Assembly: GCF_026151395.1 (NCBI RefSeq)
Contig: NZ_JAMQPV010000004.1
Coordinates: 1 to 64,000, forward strand
DNA from: Leptospira limi
Lineage (GTDB): Bacteria; Spirochaetota; Leptospiria; Leptospirales; Leptospiraceae
Direction: 5' to 3'
Length of the DNA stretch: 64,000 nt
Every line of letters begins with the position of its first letter. Positions within the stretch are counted from its first letter, which is position 1. The position numbers were made by a program, and so were the translations under genes. Shown piece by piece: positions 15,256-24,107 of this stretch. The notes beneath the pieces were generated by a model. That model made no database searches and was not told the DNA's origin. It was given only the letters and a program-made list of their open reading frames with translations.

Positions 15256-17334
15256 TTAAAACTGAAATCGACCTAAACCATCAAATTGGGATTTTGGTAA
15301 TCGAAATTCCAATTTAGATCTGGTATGAATTTGGATGTAAGTAGCACCTTTGGGAGCGTCTCCAGTCCAAACATAACCAGACTTAGTTTCCGTAAATAAT
15401 TCTTTTTTGATCTGATTTCTTTCTATATTTAAAAAATTAATTCCAACAAGAGAGGATTTGGAGTTTGTTTCCAAGAAGATTCGGCCACTACGGGAAACAT
15501 TTATATCTACCAATTTCCATTCCCAAATTTTTCCATGAAATTCATATTCATAGTTAGGTGATACAGGAGGGATTGTATATGCGATTTGATAATCTTTGGT
15601 TTCATTTTTACGAAATTCCGACCCAATTCCATAGGTTAAAAATTTCTGTGAATGAAACAAACTGTAGTTTAAAGGCAGACCAACTGACAAGATGAGGAGT
15701 AAGGGAGAAAACCAAATCGTTTTCCTATACTTATCAAAACTGGGAGAATAACCAGTTCCTTTTTCTCCTAAAAGAATGAGATAAAAACATAAAAAGGCAC
15801 CATCCGAATTCTGGATTTGGACTCCAAATAAAAATGGGATGAGAAGTAAAATGCCTTGTTTCCAAAGCCCTCTTTCCCAAATGAAAATCCCGATATAAAA
15901 AAGAAATACAATGGAACCAAGGATTCCTAATTCATACAACATCCAATGGTAAAATGTAGGTGGGAAGTCAACGAAGGGAATGTTGGCAATTGATCCATTT
16001 TGTTCTGGGGAAAGTAAAAACAAGGGAAAAGATCCAATCCCATTCCCCATCCAAAGGTTTTCATGAATTCCCAAATTTGCAACTTTGATGAGCTCATATC
16101 GGACTAAATCCAATTGTTGGAAGGCTAAACTGGGAGAGCTAGGGAATGATTTTAGAAACAACATAAATCGTTTTGCTAAGATCACAAGATCCCATTCTTT
16201 TGGTACCAAACTGATGCCATATAATGCCAAACAACCTAATACTGGTAAAGCGAAGTAAAGCCCAATTTGTGTGAAAATTTTGGTTTTTGGTGACAAGATC
16301 CATAAATCCGTTATCAGTTGGATGAATCCAACTAAAACTGTTACTCCCCATATCACCCAAAAAGCCTTTCCTTGTTTTAATCCCAACCAGGTGATAAGGA
16401 GGAAAGAAAGGATTAATAATATTAAACTAAAACGTTCTTTTGATTTTCGCCAAATATGAGTTAGTTTTGTCATCCATAAAAATCCGACAATTGGAAGGAG
16501 CCAAGATGCCGATCCTGAGTCCTGGAAAAAACCTGTTGTGCGTCCTGCACTGACGCTTAAATGAGTTCCCTGTGAAAAAAATTCCAAACTCCAAATAGAT
16601 TGGATACACATAACCAAAAGATTGATTCCAAATCCTAAAAAGAGTCCAAATCGAATCTGTTCTGATAAACTATCCTTTGATGGAGTTGGCATAGAACGTT
16701 CTTCTGAAAAAAAATACAAAATGACAAGTGTGAGTGGAATGAGAATTTTACAAGAAAGCCCCATTGCTTCTCTTGAAGAAAGTTTTGGATAATACAAATA
16801 TTCTTGGATACCAAGCCCTGTAAATATACCGATCCCTTGGTATTCTAAAAAACACAAAATCGTTAAACAGAAGATAAAAAACAAAAACCCAAAATAGGTA
16901 GAATACCAAATGGGAGAATTTGATTTTCCAGTGGGATTTCGAATCATCCAGTCGGTAATGATTTGTTCTGATTGTTTTGGTAATGCAGTTTCATTTCTGC
17001 CAATTAACACAAGTAAGGTTTCTCGAACCCAAATCCCAAGAATGGAACCAAGAAGAAGTCCCACTAATTGATAAGAACCCACCATCGGTAATCCCGATAA
17101 ATAGGGAAGCCTAACAAGAGTAACCGCCGATAAACTCGTCCAAACCCTTCCCCATTTCCGTTGGTACAATTGTGGGAAAAAACCAAATGAAAACTGGAAG
17201 AAAAAGGAGGGAAAAAAGAGTGATTGGGGAACTGGCTCTACGTAACGGTGTAAGTTCCAAACGAGAATACTCGCACCAAAAAAAAATACTAAGTCAAGGA
17301 TTGGTAAAGAACGAAACCTTTCTAAAAATCTCAC
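15256..17334 (-). CDS. O-antigen ligase/polymerase-like polytopic membrane protein
   Basis: 692 residues with about 12-14 hydrophobic helices through residue 560, then a 130-residue beta-rich tail. The Wzy_C/WaaL signature is present near residues 430-480: WMGNGIGSFPLF, then a loop ending TFYHWMLYELGILGSIVFLFY, corresponding to the usual GxGxGxF...HNxxLxxLxExG pattern with HN replaced by HW. Such proteins polymerise or ligate polysaccharide at the periplasmic face of the inner membrane. No other surface-polysaccharide gene is nearby. The C-terminal domain (VDINVSRSGRIFLETNSKSS) is unusual for WaaL and may bind carbohydrate. Confidence 0.7.
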   Translation of the reverse strand: MRFLERFRSLPILDLVFFFGASILVWNLHRYVEPVPQSLFFPSFFFQFSFGFFPQLYQRKWGRVWTSLSAVTLVRLPYLSGLPMVGSYQLVGLLLGSILGIWVRETLLVLIGRNETALPKQSEQIITDWMIRNPTGKSNSPIWYSTYFGFLFFIFCLTILCFLEYQGIGIFTGLGIQEYLYYPKLSSREAMGLSCKILIPLTLVILYFFSEERSMPTPSKDSLSEQIRFGLFLGFGINLLVMCIQSIWSLEFFSQGTHLSVSAGRTTGFFQDSGSASWLLPIVGFLWMTKLTHIWRKSKERFSLILLILSFLLITWLGLKQGKAFWVIWGVTVLVGFIQLITDLWILSPKTKIFTQIGLYFALPVLGCLALYGISLVPKEWDLVILAKRFMLFLKSFPSSPSLAFQQLDLVRYELIKVANLGIHENLWMGNGIGSFPLFLLSPEQNGSIANIPFVDFPPTFYHWMLYELGILGSIVFLFYIGIFIWERGLWKQGILLLIPFLFGVQIQNSDGAFLCFYLILLGEKGTGYSPSFDKYRKTIWFSPLLLILSVGLPLNYSLFHSQKFLTYGIGSEFRKNETKDYQIAYTIPPVSPNYEYEFHGKIWEWKLVDINVSRSGRIFLETNSKSSLVGINFLNIERNQIKKELFTETKSGYVWTGDAPKGATYIQIHTRSKLEFRLPKSQFDGLGRFQF

Positions 17335-17480
17335 GATAGAAAGAGTTTAAGGACTGGTATGGCGAATCAATTGTATTTTCAGGTAAAAAAGAGAATTCGA
17401 TGTAGGGAAAACGAAAGGAGAGTTTGTATTTAGGGTAAAACTTCTAAAACCGGTGTTAAGAGAAAATCAGACGATTCTCT

Positions 17481-17945
17481 CTAGTCGAGAGAATCTACAT
17501 CCATTCCCGTTGTGGGGTAAGCCGAAAGGGAATCCATTCGGTAACCACCTGCACGGTTACGACTTTTTGCCATTTGTTCCGCGAATTCTACGGTGAATCT
17601 TGTCCACGGGATGGCTTTGAGTCTTGCAAGGGGGATTTTTTTCTTTGTCCCTTCACAAATGCCATAGGTTCCGTTTTCAATTTTCTCTAAAGCGAGTTCG
17701 ATCTCACGTAGAGTCTCAATTTCGTTTTCTGTCAAAACAGAAGTGAGGGCTTCTGAGTTGAGTTCGGATGCGATGTCTGCAATATCTCCCATTTCCTTAA
17801 GGCCAGAAGGAGAACTTGTATCTTCCCACTGGTTGAGTTTGATGAGAAGAGATTCTTTTTTCTCTTGGAGGAGCTCACGCACCTCTTCGATGAACTTCTT
17901 GTCTACTCCCTTCTCGGCGGAGGATTTTGCAGCTGGTTTAGGCAT
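17481..17945 (-). CDS. DksA/TraR-family regulator lacking zinc cysteines
   Basis: 154 residues from the ATG of MPKPAAKSS, chosen because the longer frame would run through rpmG. The coiled-coil region (EEVRELLQEKKESLLIKLNQW) and DIADIASELNSEALTSVLTENEIETLREIELALEKIENGTYGIC match DksA/TraR. The zinc-finger region keeps its frame (YGICEGTKKKIPLARLKAIPWTRFTVEFAEQ) but three of four cysteines are gone. These proteins enter the RNA polymerase secondary channel and modulate transcription with ppGpp. Cys-poor forms exist, for example DksA2 of Pseudomonas, and can work without zinc. The ATG is 8 bases after rpmG, so they are co-transcribed. Confidence 0.88.
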   Translation of the reverse strand: MPKPAAKSSAEKGVDKKFIEEVRELLQEKKESLLIKLNQWEDTSSPSGLKEMGDIADIASELNSEALTSVLTENEIETLREIELALEKIENGTYGICEGTKKKIPLARLKAIPWTRFTVEFAEQMAKSRNRAGGYRMDSLSAYPTTGMDVDSLD

Positions 17946-17953
17946 CTTATTCC

Positions 17954-18115
17954 TTAGACTTTGGATTCCTTGTGATCCGTGTGTGCTTTGCAAAATTTGC
18001 AATATTTTTTTGTCACAAGTTTTTCCGACTTTGTCTTTTTGTTTTTAGTCTGGAAGTAATTTGACCGCCCAGGTATCGCACATGGGACACAGGTTAGTTT
18101 TATGATTTCTCTCAT
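17954..18115 (-). CDS. rpmG: 50S ribosomal protein L33
   Basis: A 53-residue protein beginning MREIIKLTCVPCAIPGRSNY and ending CKFCKAHTDHKESKV. Length, basic character and the N-terminal REIIKLTC match bacterial L33, and both zinc-ribbon pairs (CVPC and CKFC) are present, so this is the cysteine-containing (C+) form. It is a component of the large ribosomal subunit. It precedes the DksA-like gene by 8 bases, an arrangement suggesting growth-linked co-expression. The only upstream gap, 34 bases to the BASS transporter stop, must hold its promoter unless transcription reads through. Confidence 0.93.
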   Translation of the reverse strand: MREIIKLTCVPCAIPGRSNYFQTKNKKTKSEKLVTKKYCKFCKAHTDHKESKV

Positions 18116-18149
18116 AATTTATGCCATGACGTACCGACCCCATATATAG

Positions 18150-19094
18150 TCAATCGACAATAGCAGGTTTTTTCAATTCCTTCCGAAAATAGCTAGCGAA
18201 GAGGCTTCCGAGTAAAGAATGCGTGAGACTCGAAAGTGCACTAGGAATTGCCGTGTTTGGATCGGCAAAATGGGTCTTGGCAAGGACCGCCCCAAGCCCA
18301 GAATTTTGCATTCCCACTTCTATGGAAATGGTTTGGGAAATTTTGGGATCCCGAGTTAGGATCCAAGCAAAGAATCCCCCGAGTCCAAAGCCACCTAAAT
18401 GCAAACAAATCACTGCTAAAAAAATTCGGTAGTCTGAAGTAATGATGGTCTCTTTCCCACTGGCAATGATGGAAGCAACAATCATCGCAATGAGGAGTAC
18501 AGATAGTACGGGAAAAATATCTTTTGTTTTCTCTGTAGCTTTTGGGAAAAAAGATTTGAGAAAAAGCCCAAGTCCAACAGGTAAAAGGATCACTTGGAAG
18601 GTGGTGAGAACAAGTCCCAAGCGGTCAATTTCCAAACGACTGCCAATAAAAAATGCAACTAACATGGGAGTGAATACGATACCAAGGATCGTCGAAACAG
18701 AAGTCAGAGTGACACTGAGTGGAACATTGGCCTTTGCCAGAAAAGTAATGACATTGGATGCAGTTCCACCAGGGCAACACGATACAAGAATCAGTCCTAC
18801 TGCATAGGCTTCAGGTAAGTGAAACCAAAAACCAAGATAATAACCTAACAAAGGCATGATGGTATACTGCAAGATAGTTCCGATTAGAATTGGTTTGGGT
18901 TGTTTGAAAATCCTAAGAAAATCATCCACTTCTAATGATAATCCCATCCCAAGCATAATGAGGCCTAAACTGTAAGTGATCCAAGGCCCCTTAAACCAAG
19001 AAATTTTTTCTGGTTCCAGAAACCCTATCCCTGCAATTCCAAGTAAAACAAGGGGAAATGCATTTACGATTTGTTTTGAGAGACTTGTTAACAC
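18150..19094 (-). CDS. Bile acid:sodium symporter (BASS) family transporter
   Basis: 314 residues with about ten hydrophobic helices. Family landmarks are GLIMLGMGLSLEVDDFLRI near residue 50, the substrate/sodium site VSCCPGGTASNVITFLAKANVPLSVTLTSVSTI, and EVGMQNSGLGAVLAKTHF. BASS proteins carry organic anions such as bile acids, pantoate, pyruvate or 2-keto acids in symport with sodium across the inner membrane. The actual substrate here is unknown. It starts 8 bases after the stop of a class V aminotransferase on the same strand, so the two probably act on related compounds, for example a keto acid or amino acid. Confidence 0.9.
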   Translation of the reverse strand: MLTSLSKQIVNAFPLVLLGIAGIGFLEPEKISWFKGPWITYSLGLIMLGMGLSLEVDDFLRIFKQPKPILIGTILQYTIMPLLGYYLGFWFHLPEAYAVGLILVSCCPGGTASNVITFLAKANVPLSVTLTSVSTILGIVFTPMLVAFFIGSRLEIDRLGLVLTTFQVILLPVGLGLFLKSFFPKATEKTKDIFPVLSVLLIAMIVASIIASGKETIITSDYRIFLAVICLHLGGFGLGGFFAWILTRDPKISQTISIEVGMQNSGLGAVLAKTHFADPNTAIPSALSSLTHSLLGSLFASYFRKELKKPAIVD

Positions 19095-19102
19095 AGGTCC
19101 CT

Positions 19103-20302
19103 CTACTTTTCCAAATACGATTGTAAATGGGTTTTCACACGGTTTACATGTTCTTCTTCAATCCCAATATGAGGTGCCATTCGGAGGCGACCCAGGCGAA
19201 CTGCCGTGATGATTCCATGTTGTTTGAGATGGGCCTGGATGGCTTCTGGTTGGAATTTTTTAGGGTCTATGTGGTTTGTTATGGCTAAAATTCCTGTTTT
19301 GACGTCGGGGAAAACATCTGATTCCAGAGTAAAACCTAACTCGTGTAACATGTCCTTTAACATCCCTGCTACTTCGTAAATCCTTTCCTGGACTCGTGAG
19401 AACCCAAGAGTGGACAACATTTTGAGGGAAGCAAAAAAATAAATCCAATCGTTAAAATTGATGGTACTCTGTTCAAATTGTTCGGCAGCGGGTTTCCATT
19501 CGTCTCGATATGGAAAATAATTGGAATCGTTGACAACACTTGCTTGTCCTTTGAATACCAATTGGAATCCTTTCGATTCTTCTTTTGAAATATAAATCAC
19601 ACCTAAACCCAATGGACCAAGTAACCATTTCCAAGCCGCAAACGCACAAAATGCCACTTTGATTTTGGAAAAATTCAGTGGGATATGACCAACTGCTTGG
19701 CTTCCATCAATCACAAGTTTGGTCCCGAAACTTTCACATAATGCTGAAACAGTTTCCATATCAAACACTACACCCGTACACCAATGAACAGGTGATATAC
19801 TAAGGATAAAAACATCCTTTTTTTCTAGTTCCAGTTTTAGGTTTTCTAAAAATTCATTGGGAGTCTTCCCCACTTTGACAAAACCTAAAGTTACACCTTT
19901 ATTTTGCCAATGTTCCCAAGGATACACATTACTTGGGTATTCATTCTCCAAAACCAAAATCCGTTTCCCTTTTGGAATTTGTATACTATGAGAATAAAAA
20001 TTCATCCCCTCACTGGTGTTATGTACTATCCCAATCTCTGTTGGATCACAATGTAAAATTTCTGAGAGATACCCACGAATTTCTTTTTTGATATAGGGTT
20101 CCGAAAAATTGGGAGTAAAGATTCCAAATTTTGCATATTCCTCTAGATACACATTCATCATTTGAATGGCATAAGTCGATACAGGGGTGGTACCACAATA
20201 GTTCAACCAAACCGATTCTTTTTGTACGGGGAAATACTCGGAAATGCCTTTCCAGTTGGAAAATATTGGGAAGGGAGGGAAAACAGATGGAGATTCAGAC
20301 AT
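19103..20302 (-). CDS. Class V aminotransferase family PLP enzyme
   Basis: 399 residues of fold-type I PLP enzyme, class V branch. The cofactor Asp/His neighbourhood LVIDGSQAVGHIPLNF and the Schiff-base Lys in CAFAAWKWLLGPLGLGVIYI are visible, as is the C-terminal AVRLGRLRMAPHIGIEEEHVNRV, where the Arg would bind the substrate carboxylate. It resembles isopenicillin-N-epimerase-like or EgtE/kynureninase-like members more than IscS, because no cysteine-desulfurase catalytic loop is seen. It is an operon partner of the BASS transporter. The start is divergent from alanine racemase with 55 bases between. Confidence 0.82.
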   Translation of the reverse strand: MSESPSVFPPFPIFSNWKGISEYFPVQKESVWLNYCGTTPVSTYAIQMMNVYLEEYAKFGIFTPNFSEPYIKKEIRGYLSEILHCDPTEIGIVHNTSEGMNFYSHSIQIPKGKRILVLENEYPSNVYPWEHWQNKGVTLGFVKVGKTPNEFLENLKLELEKKDVFILSISPVHWCTGVVFDMETVSALCESFGTKLVIDGSQAVGHIPLNFSKIKVAFCAFAAWKWLLGPLGLGVIYISKEESKGFQLVFKGQASVVNDSNYFPYRDEWKPAAEQFEQSTINFNDWIYFFASLKMLSTLGFSRVQERIYEVAGMLKDMLHELGFTLESDVFPDVKTGILAITNHIDPKKFQPEAIQAHLKQHGIITAVRLGRLRMAPHIGIEEEHVNRVKTHLQSYLEK

Positions 20303-20357
20303 GTAAAAATAGAAATATCTGAAGCGACAGAAGAGAAAAGTAAAAAAAAATGGGACC

Positions 20358-21488
20358 GTGCAATCTTCTCGGATTTACCTCTCTCGTTCCGCTTTTAGCC
20401 ATAACATTGCTCTTTTTCGCAAACTTATTGGTTCCAAAACAAAATTCACTGCCATTATAAAATCCAATGCTTATGGACATGGGTTACTTGCTACCGCATC
20501 CATTGCCCTCGACGCAGGTGCCGATTATTTGGGTGTCAATTCACTTGAAGAAGCGGTATCCATTCGGCGTGTGTTTGCCAAAGCGACCATCCTTATCATG
20601 GGAAGTATTCCCAATTTAAAAGAAAGACAGGCGGAACTTGCAGACGAAAACTATTGGGTGATGGTTTCTCGTGTAGAAGAAATGGAAATTTTAGCAAAAC
20701 TTTCCCCCACTCCCAAAATCCATTTGAAGGTTGATACTGGGATGAGTCGTTTGGGAATCCCCTTCCAGAATGCGGAAGTCCTCGCCAAAGAAATTGCAGA
20801 AAAAAAACTCCCCCTTTCAGGGATTGCTACCCATTTTGCGAGTACGGAAGATTTTACTGAACATAGTTATTCCATGTTACAACTAGGAAGGTTCCAAGAT
20901 ACTATCGATACATTCGCTAAACACGGGTTTATCGACCTCATTTGCCACTGCGCCTCTTCTGCATCAGCGATGTTATTTTCAGAAGCGCGTATGGACTTAG
21001 TACGAGTTGGAATTTCTCTTTATGGACTTTGGCCCAGTCTCGAAACCAAACTTTCACTTTCTCTTATGAAAAAAGATGTGGGGATGTTAAAACCGGCTCT
21101 CAGTTGGAAAACCCAAATCCAACACATCCAAAACCTAAACCCCGGAACTTTTGTTGGGTATGGATCCACATTCAAAACCACTCATGAAACAAGACTTGCT
21201 GTTGTACCTGTTGGGTACTATGAAGGTCTGGACAGAAAATTATCTAATCATGGTTATATGTTGATTCGTGGCGAACGAGCAAAAATTTTAGGTAGAATTT
21301 GTATGAATATGAGTATGCTTGACATCACTCATATTTCAGATGCGAAAATTGGAGACGATGTTGTGATTTTAGGTAAGTCAGGAAATGAGGTGATCTCTGC
21401 TGATGACCATGCCACATGGACTGGAACCATCAACTATGAAGTAGTCACAAAAATTTTGGGATCCTTCCCTCGTATCATTGAAGACTAG
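20358..21488 (+). CDS. alr: Alanine racemase
   Basis: 376 residues from a GTG start. The PLP-binding lysine lies in FTAIIKSNAYGHGLL, the catalytic tyrosine of the opposite face in GYGSTFKTTHETRLAVVPVGYYEGLDR, and the second signature GRICMNMSMLDIT follows. It interconverts L- and D-alanine in the cytoplasm, supplying D-Ala for peptidoglycan. The N-terminus MQSSRIYLSRSAFSHNIALFR aligns well with Alr starting about ten residues before the barrel, so GTG is preferred. An alpha/beta hydrolase follows after 8 bases, probably in the same message. Confidence 0.95.
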   Translation: MQSSRIYLSRSAFSHNIALFRKLIGSKTKFTAIIKSNAYGHGLLATASIALDAGADYLGVNSLEEAVSIRRVFAKATILIMGSIPNLKERQAELADENYWVMVSRVEEMEILAKLSPTPKIHLKVDTGMSRLGIPFQNAEVLAKEIAEKKLPLSGIATHFASTEDFTEHSYSMLQLGRFQDTIDTFAKHGFIDLICHCASSASAMLFSEARMDLVRVGISLYGLWPSLETKLSLSLMKKDVGMLKPALSWKTQIQHIQNLNPGTFVGYGSTFKTTHETRLAVVPVGYYEGLDRKLSNHGYMLIRGERAKILGRICMNMSMLDITHISDAKIGDDVVILGKSGNEVISADDHATWTGTINYEVVTKILGSFPRIIED

Positions 21489-21496
21489 AGGACCAT

Positions 21497-22390
21497 ATGT
21501 CAGAAAGACAAACATATAATTGGAAAAACCACAGACTAACATACGTTCGGCATAAATCCCTGAATCCAAAATCCAAGGAAACCATTGTTCTCGTTGGAGG
21601 ATGGTGTTCTGCTGCAGGGTATTGGGGACTCAATATTCCATTTTTTCGCCAATTGGGCGATGTCATCGAACTTGACTTAGTTGGTCATTATCCAGCCGAA
21701 ATTTTTGACCAAAAAAAAGGCCTTACCCTCCAGGATTTTTTAGAAACTCAAGCACAAGGGATTTGGGCATCAGCCGGGGAAAAAGACATCACACTCGTTG
21801 GCCACTCCACAGGTGGAATGGCAGTCCTTGCCATTGCATCTCTTTTCCCACAACGCATCAAACAAGTGATCGCAATCGCCCCCTATGTGCACGGACCAGT
21901 CCCTGGGATCTTAAAAATTGGAGTGATGGGGTTACGTGCTAATTTAGGAACGTTTTTTGACCTAGGATTTAAAATTGGGAAATCATTACCCAAAGCCCTA
22001 CAGATAGGTTTTTCCTATGGAGTGTATGATTCAAGTGCGTTCCATGCAAGAGAAGACATCAAACAATTCTTAAAAGAATACAACCCACAATTCGAATGTT
22101 TGAACCCAAGGCAAATCCTCATGATCCTTGAGATGCTCGACCGAACAGATATTCGACCTATTGTGTTTGGAAACCAAGTACCAACACTCATCATGCGAGG
22201 GGAAGAAGATCCCATCATTCCTGGTAAGGATGTGATGGAATTAGAAAGAACAACACCTCATGTAAAAGCGGTATTGTTTTCGGAATGCGGACACTTTGTA
22301 CACATGGAAAAACAAAAAGCAGCTGAGAAAGTGATGAAAGACTTTCTTTTGATGAAAAAATCTTCTTCGACAAGAAAGTCTTTTTTCTAA
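21497..22390 (+). CDS. Alpha/beta-hydrolase fold protein
   Basis: 297 residues. The nucleophile elbow LVGHSTGGMAVL carries the catalytic Ser, the oxyanion strand is ETIVLVGGWCSAAGYW, the acid Asp is in IMRGEEDPIIPG and the His is in SECGHFVHMEKQKAAE. It is a typical soluble serine hydrolase of the BioH/esterase size with a cap region between residues 130 and 210. No biotin genes are nearby, so BioH cannot be claimed. It follows alr by 8 bases and its last 4 bases overlap the end of the convergent nitrilase gene. Confidence 0.8.
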   Translation: MSERQTYNWKNHRLTYVRHKSLNPKSKETIVLVGGWCSAAGYWGLNIPFFRQLGDVIELDLVGHYPAEIFDQKKGLTLQDFLETQAQGIWASAGEKDITLVGHSTGGMAVLAIASLFPQRIKQVIAIAPYVHGPVPGILKIGVMGLRANLGTFFDLGFKIGKSLPKALQIGFSYGVYDSSAFHAREDIKQFLKEYNPQFECLNPRQILMILEMLDRTDIRPIVFGNQVPTLIMRGEEDPIIPGKDVMELERTTPHVKAVLFSECGHFVHMEKQKAAEKVMKDFLLMKKSSSTRKSFF

Positions 22391-23202
22391 ATTCCAAACC
22401 TTCGGTGGTGCAAACTCGGTAAAGTAGAACGGATCTCAGACAATCGATCCATTTCGATCTCAGCGATGGCAAACCCTTCTTCGGAATCGAGCTCTGCCAA
22501 AATTTCTCCCCACGGAGAGATGATGAGTGAATGGCCAAAAGTCTTACGTTTGCCATGAGGATCATGTGTTCCTGTCTGGCCAGGTGCGAGAACATACATT
22601 AAATTTTCAATCGCCCTTGCTCGGAGGAGAACATGCCAATGGGCTTCTCCTGTTGGCACTGTAAATGCAGCAGGTAAAAAACACAAATCGACACCTTGTT
22701 TGGATAAGGCACGGAAAAGTTCGGGGAATCTTAGGTCGTAACAAATGGCAGAGGAGATATTTCCGTATTCGGTGTGGATCACTTCAGGGACCTTTTCTCC
22801 CGCTTCGGTGTGATTGGATTCTTTGTATGAGAATCCATCTCCCACAACCGCATCAAATAAATGGGCTTTGTGGTAACGGAACACTTCCTCACCTTTGGGA
22901 TTTACAATGACAGCCGTGTTGAACACTTTTCCCGTAGGTGCTTTTGTGGGGAATCCTCCTCCCAAAAGATAAATCCCAAGGTCCATCGCCGTTTCTTTTA
23001 AAAAGGAAAAGGTTTCTTCTTCAATTTGACCAAGTAGGTTTTGTTTTTCGGATTCACTTCCCATAAACGAAAAATTTTCAGGTAGGCCAATGACTTTGGC
23101 GCCGGCCTTAGCAGCACCTTCCACAAGTTGCCTACACTTGGTTAGGTTATTTGAGACTCTTGCGGTACTTGTGACTTGCACAACGGCGGCTTTAAAATTC
23201 AT
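22387..23202 (-). CDS. Carbon-nitrogen hydrolase (Nit family, deaminated-glutathione amidase-like)
   Basis: About 271 residues. The Glu-Lys-Cys triad of the nitrilase superfamily is visible: Glu in GLPENFSFMG, Lys in FRYHKAHLFD and Cys in SSAICYDLRFPELF. The stretch KAHLFDAVVGDGFSYKES is typical of the Nit1/Nit2 branch, whose members repair deaminated glutathione or act as omega-amidases. It is a cytoplasmic amidase of a housekeeping repair type by family. I start at MNFKAAVVQV (23202), because family members begin with KAAVVQ-like strands. It is divergent from argB with about 20 bases between starts, so the promoters must overlap. Confidence 0.88.
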   Translation of the reverse strand: MNFKAAVVQVTSTARVSNNLTKCRQLVEGAAKAGAKVIGLPENFSFMGSESEKQNLLGQIEEETFSFLKETAMDLGIYLLGGGFPTKAPTGKVFNTAVIVNPKGEEVFRYHKAHLFDAVVGDGFSYKESNHTEAGEKVPEVIHTEYGNISSAICYDLRFPELFRALSKQGVDLCFLPAAFTVPTGEAHWHVLLRARAIENLMYVLAPGQTGTHDPHGKRKTFGHSLIISPWGEILAELDSEEGFAIAEIEMDRLSEIRSTLPSLHHRRFGI

Positions 23203-23222
23203 TATCATAAATGAGGACTTTT

Positions 23223-24101
23223 ATGGACCACCAATCAGAAAAAATCAATCATATCTTAGAAGCACTTCCTTATTTGATCAAATATTCTGGAAAAACCATC
23301 GTCATCAAATATGGTGGGGCTGCCATGGTGGAGGAAGAACTCAAAGCTTCCTTTGCAGAAGACATTGTTTTACTCAAGTACTTAGGCATCAATCCTGTGG
23401 TGGTTCACGGTGGTGGCCCTGAAATCAATTCTCTCATCAAATCATTAAATCTCAACACACAATTCATTCGAGGCCATCGTGTGACAGATGAGGCCACGAT
23501 GGAAGTGGTAGAAATGGTTCTCACAGGAAAAGTAAACAAACAAATTGTTTCCCTCATCCAAGAAAAGGGAGGGAAACCTGTTGGTCTTTCGGGAAAGGAC
23601 GGAGGTCTTGCCATTGCCGAAAAATATTTGATGGAAGTCGAGGGGGAAGATGGGAAAACCCAAAAAGTTGACCTAGGTCTTGTGGGAGAAATCACTTCTG
23701 TTGACCCAAATATTATCCTCACCTTACAACGAGAAGGTTTTATTCCGATCATATCCCCAGTAGCCATGTCAAAAGAAGGCCAAACTCTCAATATCAATGC
23801 CGACACCATGGCAGGAGCAATTGCACAGGCACTCCATGCAGACAAACTCATTTTACTCACAGACACACCTGGTATTTTGATTGATGGCCAATTGGTAACA
23901 GGACTCAAAAAAGTCGACATTCATACTTACATAAAAACTGGACAGATCTCTGGTGGCATGATACCAAAAGTAGAGTGTTGTTTGGGTGCGATTGATTCTG
24001 GAGTCAAACGAGCCCACATTATCGATGGTCGAGTGCCTCATTCCGTCTTAATTGAAATTTTGACTAACCAGGGGATAGGAAGTTTGATCGAACAAGGATA
24101 G
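23223..24101 (+). CDS. argB: Acetylglutamate kinase
   Basis: 292 residues. It phosphorylates N-acetylglutamate in the second step of arginine synthesis. The nucleotide-binding and substrate motifs are seen in order: [42 protein letters not shown] and TDTPGIL, with [10 protein letters not shown] near the C-terminus. The N-terminal extension [17 protein letters not shown] is like that of arginine-feedback-sensitive, hexameric forms. The second ATG (23223) has GAGGA at correct spacing and is preferred over 23211. A GAF/phosphatase gene starts 6 bases after the stop, an odd partner for an arginine gene. Confidence 0.95.
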   Translation: MDHQSEKINHILEALPYLIKYSGKTIVIKYGGAAMVEEELKASFAEDIVLLKYLGINPVVVHGGGPEINSLIKSLNLNTQFIRGHRVTDEATMEVVEMVLTGKVNKQIVSLIQEKGGKPVGLSGKDGGLAIAEKYLMEVEGEDGKTQKVDLGLVGEITSVDPNIILTLQREGFIPIISPVAMSKEGQTLNINADTMAGAIAQALHADKLILLTDTPGILIDGQLVTGLKKVDIHTYIKTGQISGGMIPKVECCLGAIDSGVKRAHIIDGRVPHSVLIEILTNQGIGSLIEQG

Positions 24102-24107
24102 ATTTGG

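Noticed and set aside
17946..18002. Longer start of the DksA-like frame
   Set aside because: The extra residues come from rpmG read in another frame; the ATG of MPKPAAKSS is 8 bases after the rpmG stop.
23405..23920. Minus-strand open frame opposite argB
   Set aside because: Conserved acetylglutamate kinase motifs are on the plus strand; the antisense product has no recognisable feature.
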